64,000 nucleotides of DNA from Phytophthora hibernalis (Eukaryota > Oomycota > Peronosporomycetes > Peronosporales > Peronosporaceae). The stretch covers positions 124,001-188,000 of the forward strand of contig JAAKBF010000384.1 of the NCBI GenBank assembly GCA_012656075.1, written 5' to 3'. The notes under the pieces are model-generated. The model was not told where the DNA came from and did no database searches. It saw only the letters and a program-made list of their open reading frames with translations. Positions 22,159-34,018 of this stretch are shown piece after piece (the first letter of the stretch is position 1; every line of letters begins with the position of its first letter). The position numbers and the translations under genes were made by a program.

Positions 22159-25100
22159 ATGAACGAAGGCGCGGGTGGTCGGGAGCTGCAAGATCGAGCG
22201 ACGATGGAGCGCGCGCGCACGGGCCTCACGCTCATCGGCGAGCGGTCGCTGCGCCACTGGACGGACACGGGACGCCCCGACGTGTACGCACCGCGGCCTC
22301 GCGCCCTGAATCCGCGCAGAACTGACGCCTTTTCTCCTGCAGGTTACGCCTTTTGACACGCGCGATGGACGATTTCTCGGGCCACGAGGCGGAGTCTGGT
22401 GCGTGTTTCAACGTGATTTTACTGTGCTTGACGCCTTTACTGACGGCTTATTGCAGACCTGCCTCGCCTGCTGTACGAGCTCGTGTGGATCGTGCTGCAC
22501 GCCAAACTGACCAAGCACGAGGTGCTGGGGCTGCTGAAGGAGGCAGAGCTGGTACTTTATCCAGTTTTTACTATGATTTAATGCTGAAACTGTGCTCATA
22601 CAGTATATTTACGCAGACCAAACACACCAAGGCCTGCGACCTGCTGAGCGACCTGCTGTGGGTCATCGGCAACGAGGTGGAGGCCGCCGAGCGCGGCCAT
22701 TCACGCCACACGTCCAAGGAGTGGCGCGGCCTGAGCGCGTTCGTCAAGGCCGTGGCAGACGAGAAACTACTGACGCTGCAGCACCTCAAGGGGGCGCTGG
22801 AGTTCGACCTGCTGCATGACGCAGAGTTGGCCCCAGAGCCGCAGATCATGGCCAAGAAGATGGTGCGCATCAACACCAAGACGCTGTACACGCAGACAAA
22901 GTACAACCTGCTGCGTGAGGAGACGGAGGGGTTCTCCAAGGTGCTGTGTCTGCTGCACACTGGAGTGACCAAGAGCCAACTTGAGGCCACGAGGACCGAC
23001 CTGATGGCGCTGATTGGCTTCTTCGATCTGGATGCCAACCGCGTCTTGGACTTGGTGCTGGACGTGTATGAAATGCACCCAAGGAACGACTGCTTCGCGC
23101 CGCTGCTCGATATTTTCAAGCGCGAATGTTTGCCGCACATTTTGGGCTTTAAGTTTCAGTTTTACAAGCGCGACCCACCCGCCGTTGAGGGCGCCACGAC
23201 GCCGCGATCACTCTACCGTCTAGCTGCAACGCTGCTGAATAAGGGAATTCTTGAGTTGGACGCGCTTCTGCCACATTTGGCACCATCTCGGGATGCAATT
23301 GTGAAGGCATCCATGGAGCACGAAAAGGAGATGATCAAGAAAGCGGGATCGTTTGGACAAATTAGCCTTACCGCTAAAAAGGATAGCGATAAGGAGGACG
23401 CCAAGGACGTTGCTGCAGCAGCCGCTGAGAAGCGCAAACAGGATGCAGAACATAACCAGGTTTACGGGCTGATTATTGGACTTTTGGAGATTGGAGCGCA
23501 GGAACGAGCGTTCGAGATGATTTCGTGGTTCCAGAAGAGAGGTGCGAACCCACTTACTTTCACTCCCCTTACGATAGAGCTCTGTGCTGTGGTGAATGCA
23601 ATGATTGAGAAGGTGTACGCACTTCTCTCGTCACGCAGTCTGCAACTCGTAAGTGACAAAATGATGCTACTTTGACGAAGAAAGAGACCCCCACGCGAGT
23701 ACAAGTAGCCGATATATCCGTCCTGTGGGTACACTAGAAGATTGCGTGTCCGAGGTTTTCCCTCTCGTGGATATGATCGGCCCGCAATTGTTCCACGACC
23801 AATTCCTTTTCGCAAAGCTGTTACGGATCGTCGGGAAGTTGGTCGAAGATCACACAAAAACTCCAGCACTTCTGCTGATAAGGACGTAAAAGAAGCTGCA
23901 TTCCTAGACAAGGTGAAGGCGCTGTTGGTGAAGACTTTCCTGCCGGCAATGTCTCTACAAGAGTGTAACCCAAGTACTGCATTCCAACTTTGGGAATTGG
24001 TGAAGGCGTTCCCATGCGACGAGCGCTACCGAATGTATCTACATTGGTTCGAGGCGTACGATAAGTATCCGGAGCTGCGACTTAAAGAGGCGGAGGTGGT
24101 GCAGGGTACGCGTGGCGTCATGAGAAGACTTACAGCAGACCGCGCAAAATTGTCCGCTCGTAATCTTACTCATGTAGCGCACTCGAATCCGCTGATCGTT
24201 TTCCGCACTATGTTGCGGCAGATTCAGTCGTACGACAACTTGATCCAGCCGGTTGTGGAATCGTTCAAGTTCGTCACACCTTTGGGAATGGATGTCCTAT
24301 CCTTCGTTCTCGTGAGTGAATTATCGAGGCCGCAGAAGTCAATGAAGTCGGATGGCACCCACGTATCGCTATGGCTGACGTCGCTTGCAAATTTCTCGGG
24401 TAGTTTCTATCGCAGGTATCCGAACGTGGAATTGGCAGGCCTTCTTCAGTACCTCATTCAGCGTCTCCAGAACTGGGCATCCGTGGATCTCATCGTGTTG
24501 AGTGAGCTGCTCACAAAAATGGGGTCCTGCCTCAGCCTGGAAGATATTTCAGTGAGTCAACTCGAAGCACAGGCAGGAGGACCGCACCTGTGGTACGAGC
24601 CGACTGACCCAAAATTCCAGAACCGGCGTGCCATCCCGCGACTGCGCGATGCTCTGATCAAGCGGAATTTAGCCTTGCCGTTGTGTATCTTGATTTGCCA
24701 AATGCGCAGCCGCATCGAGTACCACGAGGACCGGAAACTGCCGCACCTGAAATTGCTTGGGCGTGTTTTTGATACCTGCCAACTCACGCTTAGTCAGCTT
24801 CTCCAGTTTCTTGGTGGTGTTGTTGACCCATTGGTATACCGGAAGATGCTTCCCTCAATTGCGAAGCTTGTACACGAATATAACGTACCACCAGAGCTGG
24901 CTATGTCACTCTGCCGCCCGGCGATGCGGAGCGACGACCTTGTACTGCAAAAGGCACCACGAGGTGTGCACGCCACTGGCGGTGTGGACACTGCCAGCAA
25001 TGAATCGTCAAGTGGGCCAACGAGTGGAGAAAAGAGTTGGTTCATGTACAATTCAGATTTCCTGGAGGACATCAAGCATGCGCTGCGCACGGATAATGGA

Positions 25101-27730
25101 CCGGACAAAAAGTCTGAGGACCCTTTTACAGGTTTGGCGCCGGAAGTTTACGTAACGTTCTGGGGTCTGAAGCTGTATGATATTCATATCCCGTTTCAGC
25201 AGTACGAATCCGAGATTCTGCGCCTGCGTAATTCTGTCACTTCCGGTGCAAATGCTTCACTGAGTGGAAGTGAAAGGAAAAGTTGAAAGAAAAAACGACG
25301 CAGATGATCGATGTGCTGACCACGGAACAGAAGGATCAGGTGGCTCATCGAAAGCGAGTATACGAACGACTGGAGGAGATGAAGGGCAAGTTTTTCAAAG
25401 ATGAACCGAAAGACCACCAGACTTCCATCGATGAGCTGCTGCAGAAGTGCGTGATCCCTCGCTCCCTGATATCACCTGAAGACGCCCTGTTCGCTGCCAA
25501 GTTCATGGAGCGCTTGCATACGTTTGCTACACCGCAGCTTAGTACGCTGCAGTACATTCACAAAGTGAATATGAAGGTGTCAGCAATAGTGCTGTGTGCG
25601 ACAGAGCGAGAGGCGAGTAACTTTGGTATTTTCATGAAGGAAACACTGGGGCTCATTTTGCGCTGGTACCAGAACGGCATGACGTACGACGATGAAGCGA
25701 TTCATGGCAAAATCGGCATGAGTCTGGACCTAAAAGATGACAAGAAGCGCCTTGCGCACCGACAATTTAAGTCAGCGTATGCTCGTTGGCACAAGCAGTT
25801 GGAGATTGTGTACACGACGGCACTTTCGAGCGGCGAGTACATGCCGATCCGAAACACACTCGTGGTGCTTACAAAGCTCATTGACGTCTTCCCTGCAGGC
25901 CGTGGAACAGCTGAGGTCATCCTAAACATCGTTGAAAAGCTTACGAACGAGGATCGTGAAGACATCAAGATTATGGCGAAGCGATATTTCGCTTTACTGA
26001 CGAAGCGCAAATCATCACTTGTGGACGACAGACTACTGCGTACGCGCAATGCCCCTTTGAAGTCACCCACAGCTTCATTGTCAAACAACGACAAGAAAAG
26101 TGTAGCAGACGTTGCTGACGACGAGAAGATCAACAACGATGACGAGAAGCACCGCCAAGATAAGCGTGATAGCTCGTCAAAGCCAGCGCTGAGCCGTGCA
26201 GAAAGCCAAGAACTTGAGAGTGGTGAAATTGTGATGGGAAAAGGTAGCAATGCCACCGATGCAAACTCTTCTCGAATGAAGCACCGAGATACGGAGCGAA
26301 TTCGTGGCGGTGATCGCGATCGGAATAGCCGTGGAGGACAGGGAGGCTTAGATCCTCCTCATGACCGTCGGAATCGTGTTGAGCGCGGGGAGCCTGAAGA
26401 TCGACGAGACAGCTCAGCTGATGCTCCGAGTGAACGACGCATGAGCGAAGAACGACGTGGTCGTCGAGACCACCGCGATCGTGACTCGTCTCCTGTGCTA
26501 GCTAAGGCTACTGGGCGCAGCAGCTCGAACAGTCGAACGAACGAGGTGAGCGAACGCAGTGGATCAGCGTCTCGGAAGCACGAGCGCTCACCGGCTCCAC
26601 GACGCAGTCGTTCAGGCGATCGTGTCGATGAACACGGAAACAGCAGTGATAACCGCCGCTCACCTCGTGAACGCGAACGTGGGCGTGAACGAGGACAAGC
26701 TAACCGTGGTGGAAGAGGCGAAGGTGACCGTCGAGGACGTGGCGACCGCGACACAAGCTTACAACAAAGCAGTCGTAGTCGCAGCCACGATCGTCATGAA
26801 CGCAACCAAAAAATCGCGGCTCGATGAACGGCCGCGACGAAGGCGAGGCAGATAACACATCCAGGAAAGCCGAAGCCACAAAGCCAAGCCCAGCACGGAA
26901 TGAGGAACCTGTGAGGCTGACATCGTCACCAAAGCCAGAGCGGGGCTCCGAGTCCACCAAGATGAACAGGCCGATAAAGTCGGAGCGAAAGCAAGTGAAA
27001 ACTGAGGAGCCTTCCATTCCGGAGGTTGGACGCAAGAGAGCACGACCGGCAGAGCAATCGGAGGCTGCTTTGCGTCGTCAACTCACTGCGGAGAAGGAGG
27101 CCAAGGCAGCCAAGGAGCAACAGACTGGCGAGCGTCCAAGACCAGCGGCACGTGATCGTATGCGACCTCCGCTTCCGTCGTCGGTGACGGCGTCCCCAGC
27201 TGGGAAGAGCTCGCCGACTGGTGCCGGAACACCTACTGGTGGAGGACGCAAGATCGTATCGCTGGTGTCATCCCGCAAGCGTGAGCGCGATCCGGCGGAG
27301 GGCGATGCGCCTGCCATCAATGCACCAGAAGGCAAGCGGCGTCGTGATGGCGTTGGCGGTGGCACCAACAGCAGCAACAACAACAGCAACAACAACAGCA
27401 ACAACAACAACGGAGGTGGCGAGCCGAAGCGAGGACACGAGGATAAACGCAAACGAAAGAACAGAGGGGTGATGGCAATAACAACAACGGGAACCAGCAG
27501 CAGCAGCAGCGCGACCAAATGTAAGGAGTCTAGCGAGTACTGGCTTGAGGATCCGATAGCAGGATGCTAATGTCTGTTGGTGTGTGTTCTACAGGCGTCA
27601 ACGTCAAGATCGTGGCGGTCGCAACGGCAATGGTGACAGGCGTGGGGGCCACGATGAACGTGGCGGGAACGGAGGTAACGGAGGTGGCCGTCGACGCGAT
27701 CGCAACGACAATCGTGGCGGCCGTCGGTAG
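22159..27730 (+). CDS. THOC2: THO complex subunit 2 (mRNA export)
   Basis: THO2 is the large scaffold of the THO/TREX complex, which packages nascent mRNA for nuclear export. The first exon has a SLRHWTDTGR-type segment comparable to the family N-terminus. Later landmarks in order: KYNLLREETEGFSKVL, DLDANRVLDLVLDVYE, HILGFKFQFYKRD, then PQLFHDQFLFAKLLRI, CNPSTAFQLWELVKAFP, LSHSNP-like HVAHSNPLIVF, YDNLIQPVVESFKF, LANFSGSFYRRYP, a VYVTFWGLKLYDI block, CVIPRSLISPEDALF, and a GEYMPIRNTLVVLTKL helix. The C-terminal third is disordered, RS/RD-rich, basic, and ends in an RGG tail. Introns: 22399-22456, 22552-22616, 23649-23708, 27521-27594. Apparent one-base losses lie near 22351, 23856, 25278, 26808 and 27466, all at homopolymers. 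About 1,750 residues, a family-like length. Confidence 0.93.
27361..27411 (+). repeat. AAC/AGC-rich low-complexity tract in THO2
   Basis: An imperfect run of AAC and AGC codons encodes an Asn/Ser tract within the disordered C-terminus of THO2. It is a coding microsatellite likely to vary in length between isolates. Confidence 0.8.
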
Positions 27731-27945
27731 GCTGCAGATCCCAGCCCAGTCCGGAGAGCCCGCAACCAAGCAACCAAGTGACAAGCTGCGAAGCACGTAC
27801 TACTATTAGTATTCAGCATCGTATCCGATAGTAGGCACATGAGAATGACTAGATAAGCGACAACAAGAACTTCAAGTACATCCGCATCCGCTACGAAAGT
27901 CTCACAAATCATCCGGAGACGTTGAGCGCAAGTCTCAATACGAGT

Positions 27946-28925
27946 ATGGCTCTACGTCGCCTCGCGCTCGTGTTCCTGGGCAGGGCAGCCAGCGAGTTGG
28001 AATGGGCAAGGACCTGCTGGCGGACTGGCCGCGTGTTGTTGGCGACGTGCTCGAGGAGGCCAGCGAGGCCACGGGGCTCAGTCTGCACCGGCGGATGACG
28101 GAAGGTCCGACCGACGAGCTCACGCCGACGCATGTGGCTCAGCCGGCGTTGCTGTCGCTGTCCGTGGCCGTGCTTCGCGTTCTACAGCACGAGACGGAGC
28201 TGCCACCGGTCCACTACACCCTGGGCCATTCACTGGGCGAGTACTCGGCGTTGGTGGCCGCTGAGGCCATCGACTTCGCTGATGCTGCGCGTCTGGTGTA
28301 TCTCCGCGGACTGGCCATGCAGCGAGCTGTAGCTCCGGGAGTTGGGGCCATGGCAGCCCTGATGCCTGTGCATCCTCAAGACGCCGAGGCTCTGTGTCAA
28401 GAAGCTGCTGCGAGCACTGGGAAAGTGTGTCAGGTGGCCAACTACAACTCGAGCAAGCAGACAGTGATCAGCGGCGACGCACAAGCAGTTGAAGCAGCTA
28501 TTAGCCAGGCGAAAGCGACCAAGAAGGCTCGACGTGCTGTGCTGTTAGATGTGAGTGCCCCGTTCCACTGCGCACTGATGGAACCCGCCAGATTGGCGCT
28601 GCACGAGCATCTCGAGCAATTGCTTCACGACAACAAGCTCCATGTGCCGCAGATGCCTGTGGTGTGGAACGTCGAGGCGGAGGCGACTGCCAAGACGCCG
28701 GAGGAGGTCGCCCAGGTGCTGGGGAAGCAGGTCGTTCACGCTGTGCGCTGGAGTGACAGCATCGACTACTGTGTGGACAACGGAGTAGGTCACTTCCTGG
28801 AACTGGGCGTCGGCGGCGTGCTCGGTGGCCTCATCCGCCAGCAAACAGGCAAGAGCGACGTCGTCACCACGAGCTGCGGGACGACAGACGAAATCAGAGC
28901 GTTCCTGAAGTCTAAGAGACAATAG
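27946..28925 (+). CDS. Malonyl-CoA:ACP transacylase (FabD/MCAT-like)
   Basis: The enzyme moves malonyl from CoA to acyl carrier protein for type II fatty acid synthesis; in oomycetes this is expected in mitochondria. The start at 27946 (MALRRLALVF) is followed, one frame over after 27975, by PGQGSQ, the family's opening motif; a CC run is one base short there. The nucleophile elbow GHSLGEY and the following VAAEAIDFADAARLVYLRG carry the active-site Ser and the conserved Arg. Later comes QVANYNSSKQTVISG and the catalytic His in SAPFHCALMEPA. Length about 326 residues matches the family. The N-terminus before PGQGSQ is short for a transit peptide, so localisation is an inference. Confidence 0.93.
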
Positions 28926-29021
28926 AGGCTATCAAACAGGGCCCTGCTCATTCACTTTAATCCCAGCTCAGCAGCTCTGTCATGCCGACGTGCAGTTTAG
29001 TCTGCTTCAGAGCAGGAGTCT

Positions 29022-29523
29022 CTACTCCTCGTCCTGCTCGTCCAGCACCGGCGCCTCGCCGATCTCGCTGGCCTTGAACGTGTAGCGCTCGCTGGCGGGG
29101 CCGCTCAGACGCCGCTTGATGGCGAGGACGTCCGCACCTGTGCGCCGAGCCAGCGCCTCCTCTCTTAAGCACACAAAAGTCTCTTATTAGCGAGCATTTC
29201 GCCTTGTAGCAGCGCGAGAGTTTCCTGTACCTGGCGAAGACCTCCGAGTCCGTTTCTGGGACGTTCGTGAGCCCCAGAAGAGCACGATTGGGCCGCCCAG
29301 CATCCCCATGTATGCCGAGTACTCCCAGCCCTTGCGCTTGAATTGGTGCGTACCCTACAGCAAAGAGTTGGAAGGTTATACAGGGTTACAGAGGGTTACA
29401 CATGATACATGGACGCACGTTGTTGGTAAGCATGGCCGTCTCGGGCATGTGAACGGGAGCCTTGGCGTGGCTTGCGAAGCCGCGGACGCCCAGCAGGCGC
29501 ACACAGCGAGTCAAAGGCTGCAT
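29022..29523 (-). CDS. Small mitochondrial membrane protein, complex I-like
   Basis: Three exons: 29523-29419, 29354-29231 and 29163-29022, with GT-AG introns of about 64 and 67 bp. The N-terminus (MQPLTRCVRLLGVRGFASHA) is a good mitochondrial targeting peptide. Exon 2 has FKRKGWEYSAYMGMLGG followed by a hydrophobic PIVLFWG segment; exon 3 is charged and ends acidic (APVLDEQDEE). One frame break lies at 29272-29275 (CCCC on the plus strand). A targeting peptide, one membrane span and a charged REEALARR-type tail resemble accessory subunits of complex I such as NDUFB11/ESSS, but similarity is in layout only, so I leave it unnamed. About 120 residues. It is not captured by any long open frame because the exons are short. 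Confidence 0.65.
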
Positions 29524-29924
29524 GGTTACGGTCTGTCAGTCAAGGTGACGTCTGCGCCCCACGATCTCAGAGGGGGCGATTGTTCGGACACATAGCCATT
29601 GGATGAAAAGGAAATGTTTAGGGAAATGGAGGAATGCGACAGATGTGTCCGGACAATGTACACTGGAGCTCACTATGGTCTGGACCACCAGCACGGAGAT
29701 ATCGTTGAACTTGTCCTCCTTGAAGCAGTCACTGCATGTGCCGGCCGTATGCATTCGCCGCCATCTTCTCTGCAAAGTGCATTTCCTACAACGAATTGGT
29801 TAGTCCTCCAAATATGCAAAAATGAAGTCGAGCGTACCTTGAACGGGGCCATGGCAATGGGATGCACGGCAGCGACGTCCGTGAGCGGGTCTCGGTGGCT
29901 GCGGACAGACTCGTCCAGCACGCG
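29524..29924 (-). pseudogene. Possible PP2C-type phosphatase C-terminal remnant
   Basis: On the minus strand two exon-like pieces can be read: one ending IAMAPFK at about 29850, a GT-AG gap (about 29849-29791), and one starting EMHFAEKMAANAYGR, then in another frame CFKEDKFNDISVLVVQT. The last phrase resembles the C-terminal strand of PP2C phosphatases (D-(D/N)-I-(T/S)-V-L-V). No upstream phosphatase domain is present, so at most this is a degraded fragment or a small gene I cannot identify. It also contains the 5' region of the small mitochondrial gene. Confidence 0.3.
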
Positions 29925-31226
29925 TCAGGAAAACTCGCCAGAGTAGCAGATGACGCCCATCAAGTCCGATGTGGCTGGGTTCGTGGGCGGCGAGTGGTGG
30001 CGTCGGCGCCGCGCAGACTCAGCCAGCAGCAGCACCAGCGGCTTCGCCACGCCAGGCAGCAGCGGCACCAATTGCTGCAGATGCTCGTTCGCGCGGGAGT
30101 GGATGAAGAGCTGCAGATAGCGGATTTGTTAGCGATCGAAAGAGGTAGAAAAACAACGGAAACTGCACTCACTTGGGTTGCGACGACCGTGAGAAGCTCG
30201 TTCTTGAGAGTCGAGTCGCGCCGAGCCTCGAGCACACTCATGTCTGCATCGACACTTTCAGCCACAGCGGAGAGCGATGCTGTCGCTGCTTGCAGCTTCT
30301 GCTGAGCCTTCTCGAAGTCGGGAGGGCTTTTTTCTGGGCGTCGGCATTGCGCTGCGCGGAATCAAAGTCACTGAGCTGCTCGGCAGGTTGGTGAGAAAAA
30401 TTTCCAGATGCTTGGATATGGAAAAGGGCAAGATACCGCACCTTTTGTTTCAGAGTTCGAAGCTGCTGGCCCAGGCTTGCGTTGCTGGCCCTTAATTCTT
30501 GTAGTGGTTGCATGACGGTGCGATACTGGAGAGACTGCGCTACGTCGAACACATTTTGTTGCAGCGACTGCTGAATTTCCTCCACACGAAGGAGCTTTGG
30601 GCAAGTGCTTTGCAACCTGGAGATTGGTCACGAGATTCCGTCGACGCCGCTGTTACCCGTATCGTTTAAATGAGCTCAAAACCTACAGATCTATCCGATA
30701 CGCTGGTCTAAAGAACTCACCTTCCTCTGCATCCTGCATTTGTGCCTCAAAGAAGCCGGAAAACGCGTGCATCAGCTGTGCGGTGGCTTGGGCGTACGCA
30801 TGCGTCGCATTCGTGTAGTGCGTCATAGCCTTCGAAATCTCTTCCAGGCGATCGTTGTAGCAGTGAAATCTACAAAAACCAAACAAGCCCTCAGCGTGTC
30901 AGCTCAAGAGGTTATTTTATTCAAATGCTATCATGCGCACCTCTGGGTGCGGTATTCCAACACGGGATCAACACCCCTTCGTTTCCAGCCCCAATTGACC
31001 GAGCGATTTCATCCTTCAGGCTGCGCAACCCACAACCATCAAAACCTCAGTGAACGGGAGTAGCTACCCACGAAGCAGTCGTTCTCACCGTCTCGATCCG
31101 TCCTTCACGCCCTTGATGAGGGATCCATCCTTCACGTTCTTCATCAACTGCACATCCAGACCATCCCCTGAGTGCGTAAGACCACAACAGATCTATCTAC
31201 CGGTAGCAACCTACCCAGGACGCCAT
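29925..31226 (-). CDS. BAR-like coiled-coil membrane-shaping protein
   Basis: The gene has about six exons on the minus strand. It begins MASW at 31226, followed by small exons coding DGLDVQLMKNVKDGSLIKGV and then a helical core: RFHCYNDRLEEISKAMTHY, THAYAQATAQLMHAFSGFF, VEEIQQSLQQNVFDVAQSL, VMQPLQELRASNASLGQQL and SVDADMSVLEARRDSTLKNE. The last exon ends LMGVICYSGEFS (stop 29925). Amphipathic helices with the spacing seen here, beginning with a short polar segment, fit BAR-domain proteins of the FAM92 or arfaptin kind, which bind curved membranes; FAM92 proteins work at the cilium base, a fitting role in a zoosporic organism. Family choice is an inference. Apparent frame breaks lie near 30330 and 30970. 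Confidence 0.65.
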
Positions 31227-31408
31227 GTTTTGTCTCGGGGAGGCAAATTGAGAGATTGACTGGTCGCACGTCGCTTCAAATGCAGGTAAAACGGTCAAAT
31301 GACTTAGTCTCGTTAATGTTAGCCAACACCTCGGATTGATAGCTCGCGAGGGCGACAGCGGCGGCAGGTGCAAGAGCACCTTGCGGGTTTTATGCTGCTT
31401 TGCTGCTT

Positions 31409-31422
31409 TCACTTCTCGATTT
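31409..31422 (+). promoter_or_regulatory. Oomycete initiator-like promoter
   Basis: TCACTTCTCGATTT differs from the consensus TCAYTYYNCAWTTT at one base and lies 61 bp before the temptin-like ATG at 31483. Confidence 0.65.
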
Positions 31423-31482
31423 CTTGTCCTCGACAACCTCGACCTCCCTCCACACGACTCCACTACATCAAGACCACCAACA

Positions 31483-32160
31483 ATGAAGCTAGCGCTGGGA
31501 CTTTGCGTGCTTTCAGTGCCGTTCCTGCAATCGAGCGCACGCCCTTCCTTCGTATCCCGCATCCCCAACGGCAATCGAGTGACTGGCGTCGTTGCACTGG
31601 GTCACGTGAACAGTGCTGGAGGCGGCGCGACGAATGCATTTGGCCGGGCTTTTGAAAATGCTGGCACCGCGTGGACGAGGGAGCTATGTGAAGCAGACTC
31701 GGACGGTGATGGCGCCACCAACGGCGAGGAGCTAGGCGACCCGTGCTGCACCTGGACGGCATCAACCGGATTTGACGGTTCATCGATTTCGCCCGCGGTG
31801 CAGCTTCCGACGCACCCAGGTGTTGGCAACAGCTTCACTGCTGCCCAACTTGCTGCAGTGACCTGCGGTGGTGAGGCCGATGTCGGCTCAATCGCTTCAA
31901 GTGGCGCTGCTTCATCGACTTCTGCCTCGTCGTTCTCGGCTTCTGCATCGCAGTCATCGACATCACCGGGCCTTATCGGTAGCAGCAGCAACAGTGGCTC
32001 TTTCGACGATGTCGTGGCCCCAGAAGACCAGCCTCGCTTCGCTCCCGGGCCAAAGCTCGACCAAACGACGCCAACTCCCGCCACTTCCGACGCCGACACG
32101 CTCAAAAGCCTCGTACCTGCTGCCTACTGCTTGAGTATCGCTGTAGCGCTGGTGTTGTAG
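31483..32160 (+). CDS. Temptin-like secreted protein with GPI-type tail
   Basis: Intact frame of 225 codons. The start at 31483 gives a signal peptide (MKLALGLCVLSVPFLQSSA). The mature part reads SRIPNGNRV, then a GHVNSAGGG motif, AFENAGTAWTRELCEADSDG (a calcium-loop-like DSDGDGATNGEELG) and DPCCTW, the signature of the temptin/Cys-Cys domain found in many secreted oomycete and fungal proteins. After about residue 130 the chain is a serine, alanine and threonine-rich stalk, ending in a hydrophobic segment (AAYCLSIAVALVL), which suggests GPI anchoring at the cell surface. Function unknown; secretion and position near pectate lyases fit an apoplastic role. Upstream open frame from 31336 lies before the promoter and is rejected. 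Confidence 0.85.
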   Translation: MKLALGLCVLSVPFLQSSARPSFVSRIPNGNRVTGVVALGHVNSAGGGATNAFGRAFENAGTAWTRELCEADSDGDGATNGEELGDPCCTWTASTGFDGSSISPAVQLPTHPGVGNSFTAAQLAAVTCGGEADVGSIASSGAASSTSASSFSASASQSSTSPGLIGSSSNSGSFDDVVAPEDQPRFAPGPKLDQTTPTPATSDADTLKSLVPAAYCLSIAVALVL

Positions 32161-32312
32161 CCACTCATACAATTTGATGTCATACCAAGTTCCACGTAAT
32201 TGCATTTGACACTTCAAATCGTTCAACTTCAACGTCATCAGTACTATTTCAAAGTCTACTGAAATGTGTTATCGTACTTAACACATCTACGCCAGTCAAC
32301 AATTACATCAAG

Positions 32313-33934
32313 ATGGACGGAGACCAACGCGGCACCTCGGCCGCTGACCTCTTCGCTCGCGTCCTGCGTGGCACTGAGCAGTCCCATCCAATGCTGCATC
32401 AAGCGCCAATAGCAGCGCGGCTATTGGCGGCTTCCTCGTGTGTCTGGACGTCCCAACTGCCACAGAGTTCGGCGTGGACTACGAAGTGTTCCGGACTGGC
32501 CCAAAGTTCCAAGGCGTCAAGTTCCTCCCACTGGGAATCCACTTTGTGCTCTTCCGGTCGCGGGAACAGGAGCACGGCATACGCCAGGGGTTCTTCGTCA
32601 ATGTGGAGCGCCACTCACAGGTGATTGTGCGTGAGTGGAGCTTGGAGAAGGAAGAGCTTGGACCGCCTCGACATGGACTCAACGTTGAGAACCTCAAACG
32701 TACGGCAGGCACTGAATTGCTTGTGGCGCGAAGTGGTGGGAGACTGATGAACATTATTATTGAATGACGATTTGGTGTTGTAGGCGCCGTGCTGTCGTTT
32801 CAACTGGATAGCGGACTGGGGCCGTACCCGAAGCAGCACTTGAAGACGTGGCAGCGGCTGTCGAGCTTCATTTCTGCATCGGTGTTGCAGGTTGGGAGCA
32901 TTGCACAGGATCATGGATGAGATGACGAAAATGCTGACGGATGATTGGATATTTGATGCATTGCAGCGCTGTGGCGTGGACTTTGGCGCCTTGTTGCTCC
33001 CTGGAGACGCCGTGGAGGATGCGTCAGTCTCATCGACACCACAAGAGGGGGTTATTCCCTATTTTCCCGACTTGCCTCGAACAGTGCGGTTTACCACCCT
33101 ACAGAAGACGAGAACGAACCTGTCAGCAGGGGCGAGAACAGCGTATCATTTCGATCGGAGGTGGGCCCTGGCTGCTATTTCCGCATCACTACTGGTGCTG
33201 ATGGTTTACTTCTTGTCGTACAGTGAGCGACTGGAAGAGTTAATTGCGACCGAGTTTGGAGGTGACTGGAAGGAGCTGATCGGTGAGCTGCAGCTGTCCT
33301 TCCTAGTGTTCCTACAGCTGTCATCACTTGCAGCACTCGAGCAGTGGAAACGGGTGCGTCGTCTGTTGACAACAGAGCGCGGTAATGCGAGTGAAATCTT
33401 CTCACGTTTGCCTTGCTGCCTTCTCCAGTTCATCGCACTGCTGTGCTCCTGTGAGCGAGCGCTCTCCTCCCACGTGCCGCTGTTCCTCGCGTTCATCAGG
33501 CTCTTTCGAACTCAACTGGTGCAGGTACGTCCAGCCCAGTCCACACTGATCCTTCTTCTTGCATCTTTTAACCATGTCAAAATACAGATTCCCGAGGACT
33601 TTTTCCAGGACGAAACGACCAGCGAAAACTTCCTGCGGCCGTGTCTCTCTCGCTATTGGAGCTCCTCGAGGACGACGACGCCCCACCACAGGTACAGTGA
33701 ACCGACCCGTCAACTGAAAAATAGGTCCACATCGGATGATAACTCACGACTTGTAACGTTCCTACGTAGCTCCGTCACAAAGGTTCCCAGTTACGTCAAC
33801 TGCTCGCCAGTCGCTTCCATTGGGACTCAGCAGCCGAGTTGGAGTTGGACGAGTTCGCGCCCGTCGTGGTGTCCGAGCAAGAGGTGAGACATCTTCGTAT
33901 CTTGAAAAGATACTTTATGCCATGTGGTGAGTGA
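32313..33934 (+). CDS. AAR2: AAR2 splicing factor (U5 snRNP assembly)
   Basis: AAR2 holds Prp8 in the cytoplasmic U5 snRNP precursor and is replaced by Brr2. The N-terminal beta domain shows GGFLVCLDVPTATEFGVDY, KFQGVKFLPLGIHFVLFRSR and a hydrophobic GFFVNVERHSQVIVREW, all family hallmarks. The C-terminal helical domain has LEELIATEFGGDWKELIGELQ, followed by FLVFLQLSSLAALEQWKRVRRLL. Introns are visible at 32736-32783, 33525-33587 and 33692-33769, and the final exon ends in an acidic ELDEFAPVVVSEQE run with stop at 33932-33934. Apparent one-base losses near 32383 and 33637, plus an unresolved frame change near 32890. Expected total about 430 residues. Confidence 0.92.
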
Positions 33935-34018
33935 TGGTCAGTGGTTTCTGAGTCTCTTTTCTTCGTGCTGTTGCCCGTTGCAGCTCTCCGGTGGTGCACT
34001 CAACCCCGCGGCTTTCTC

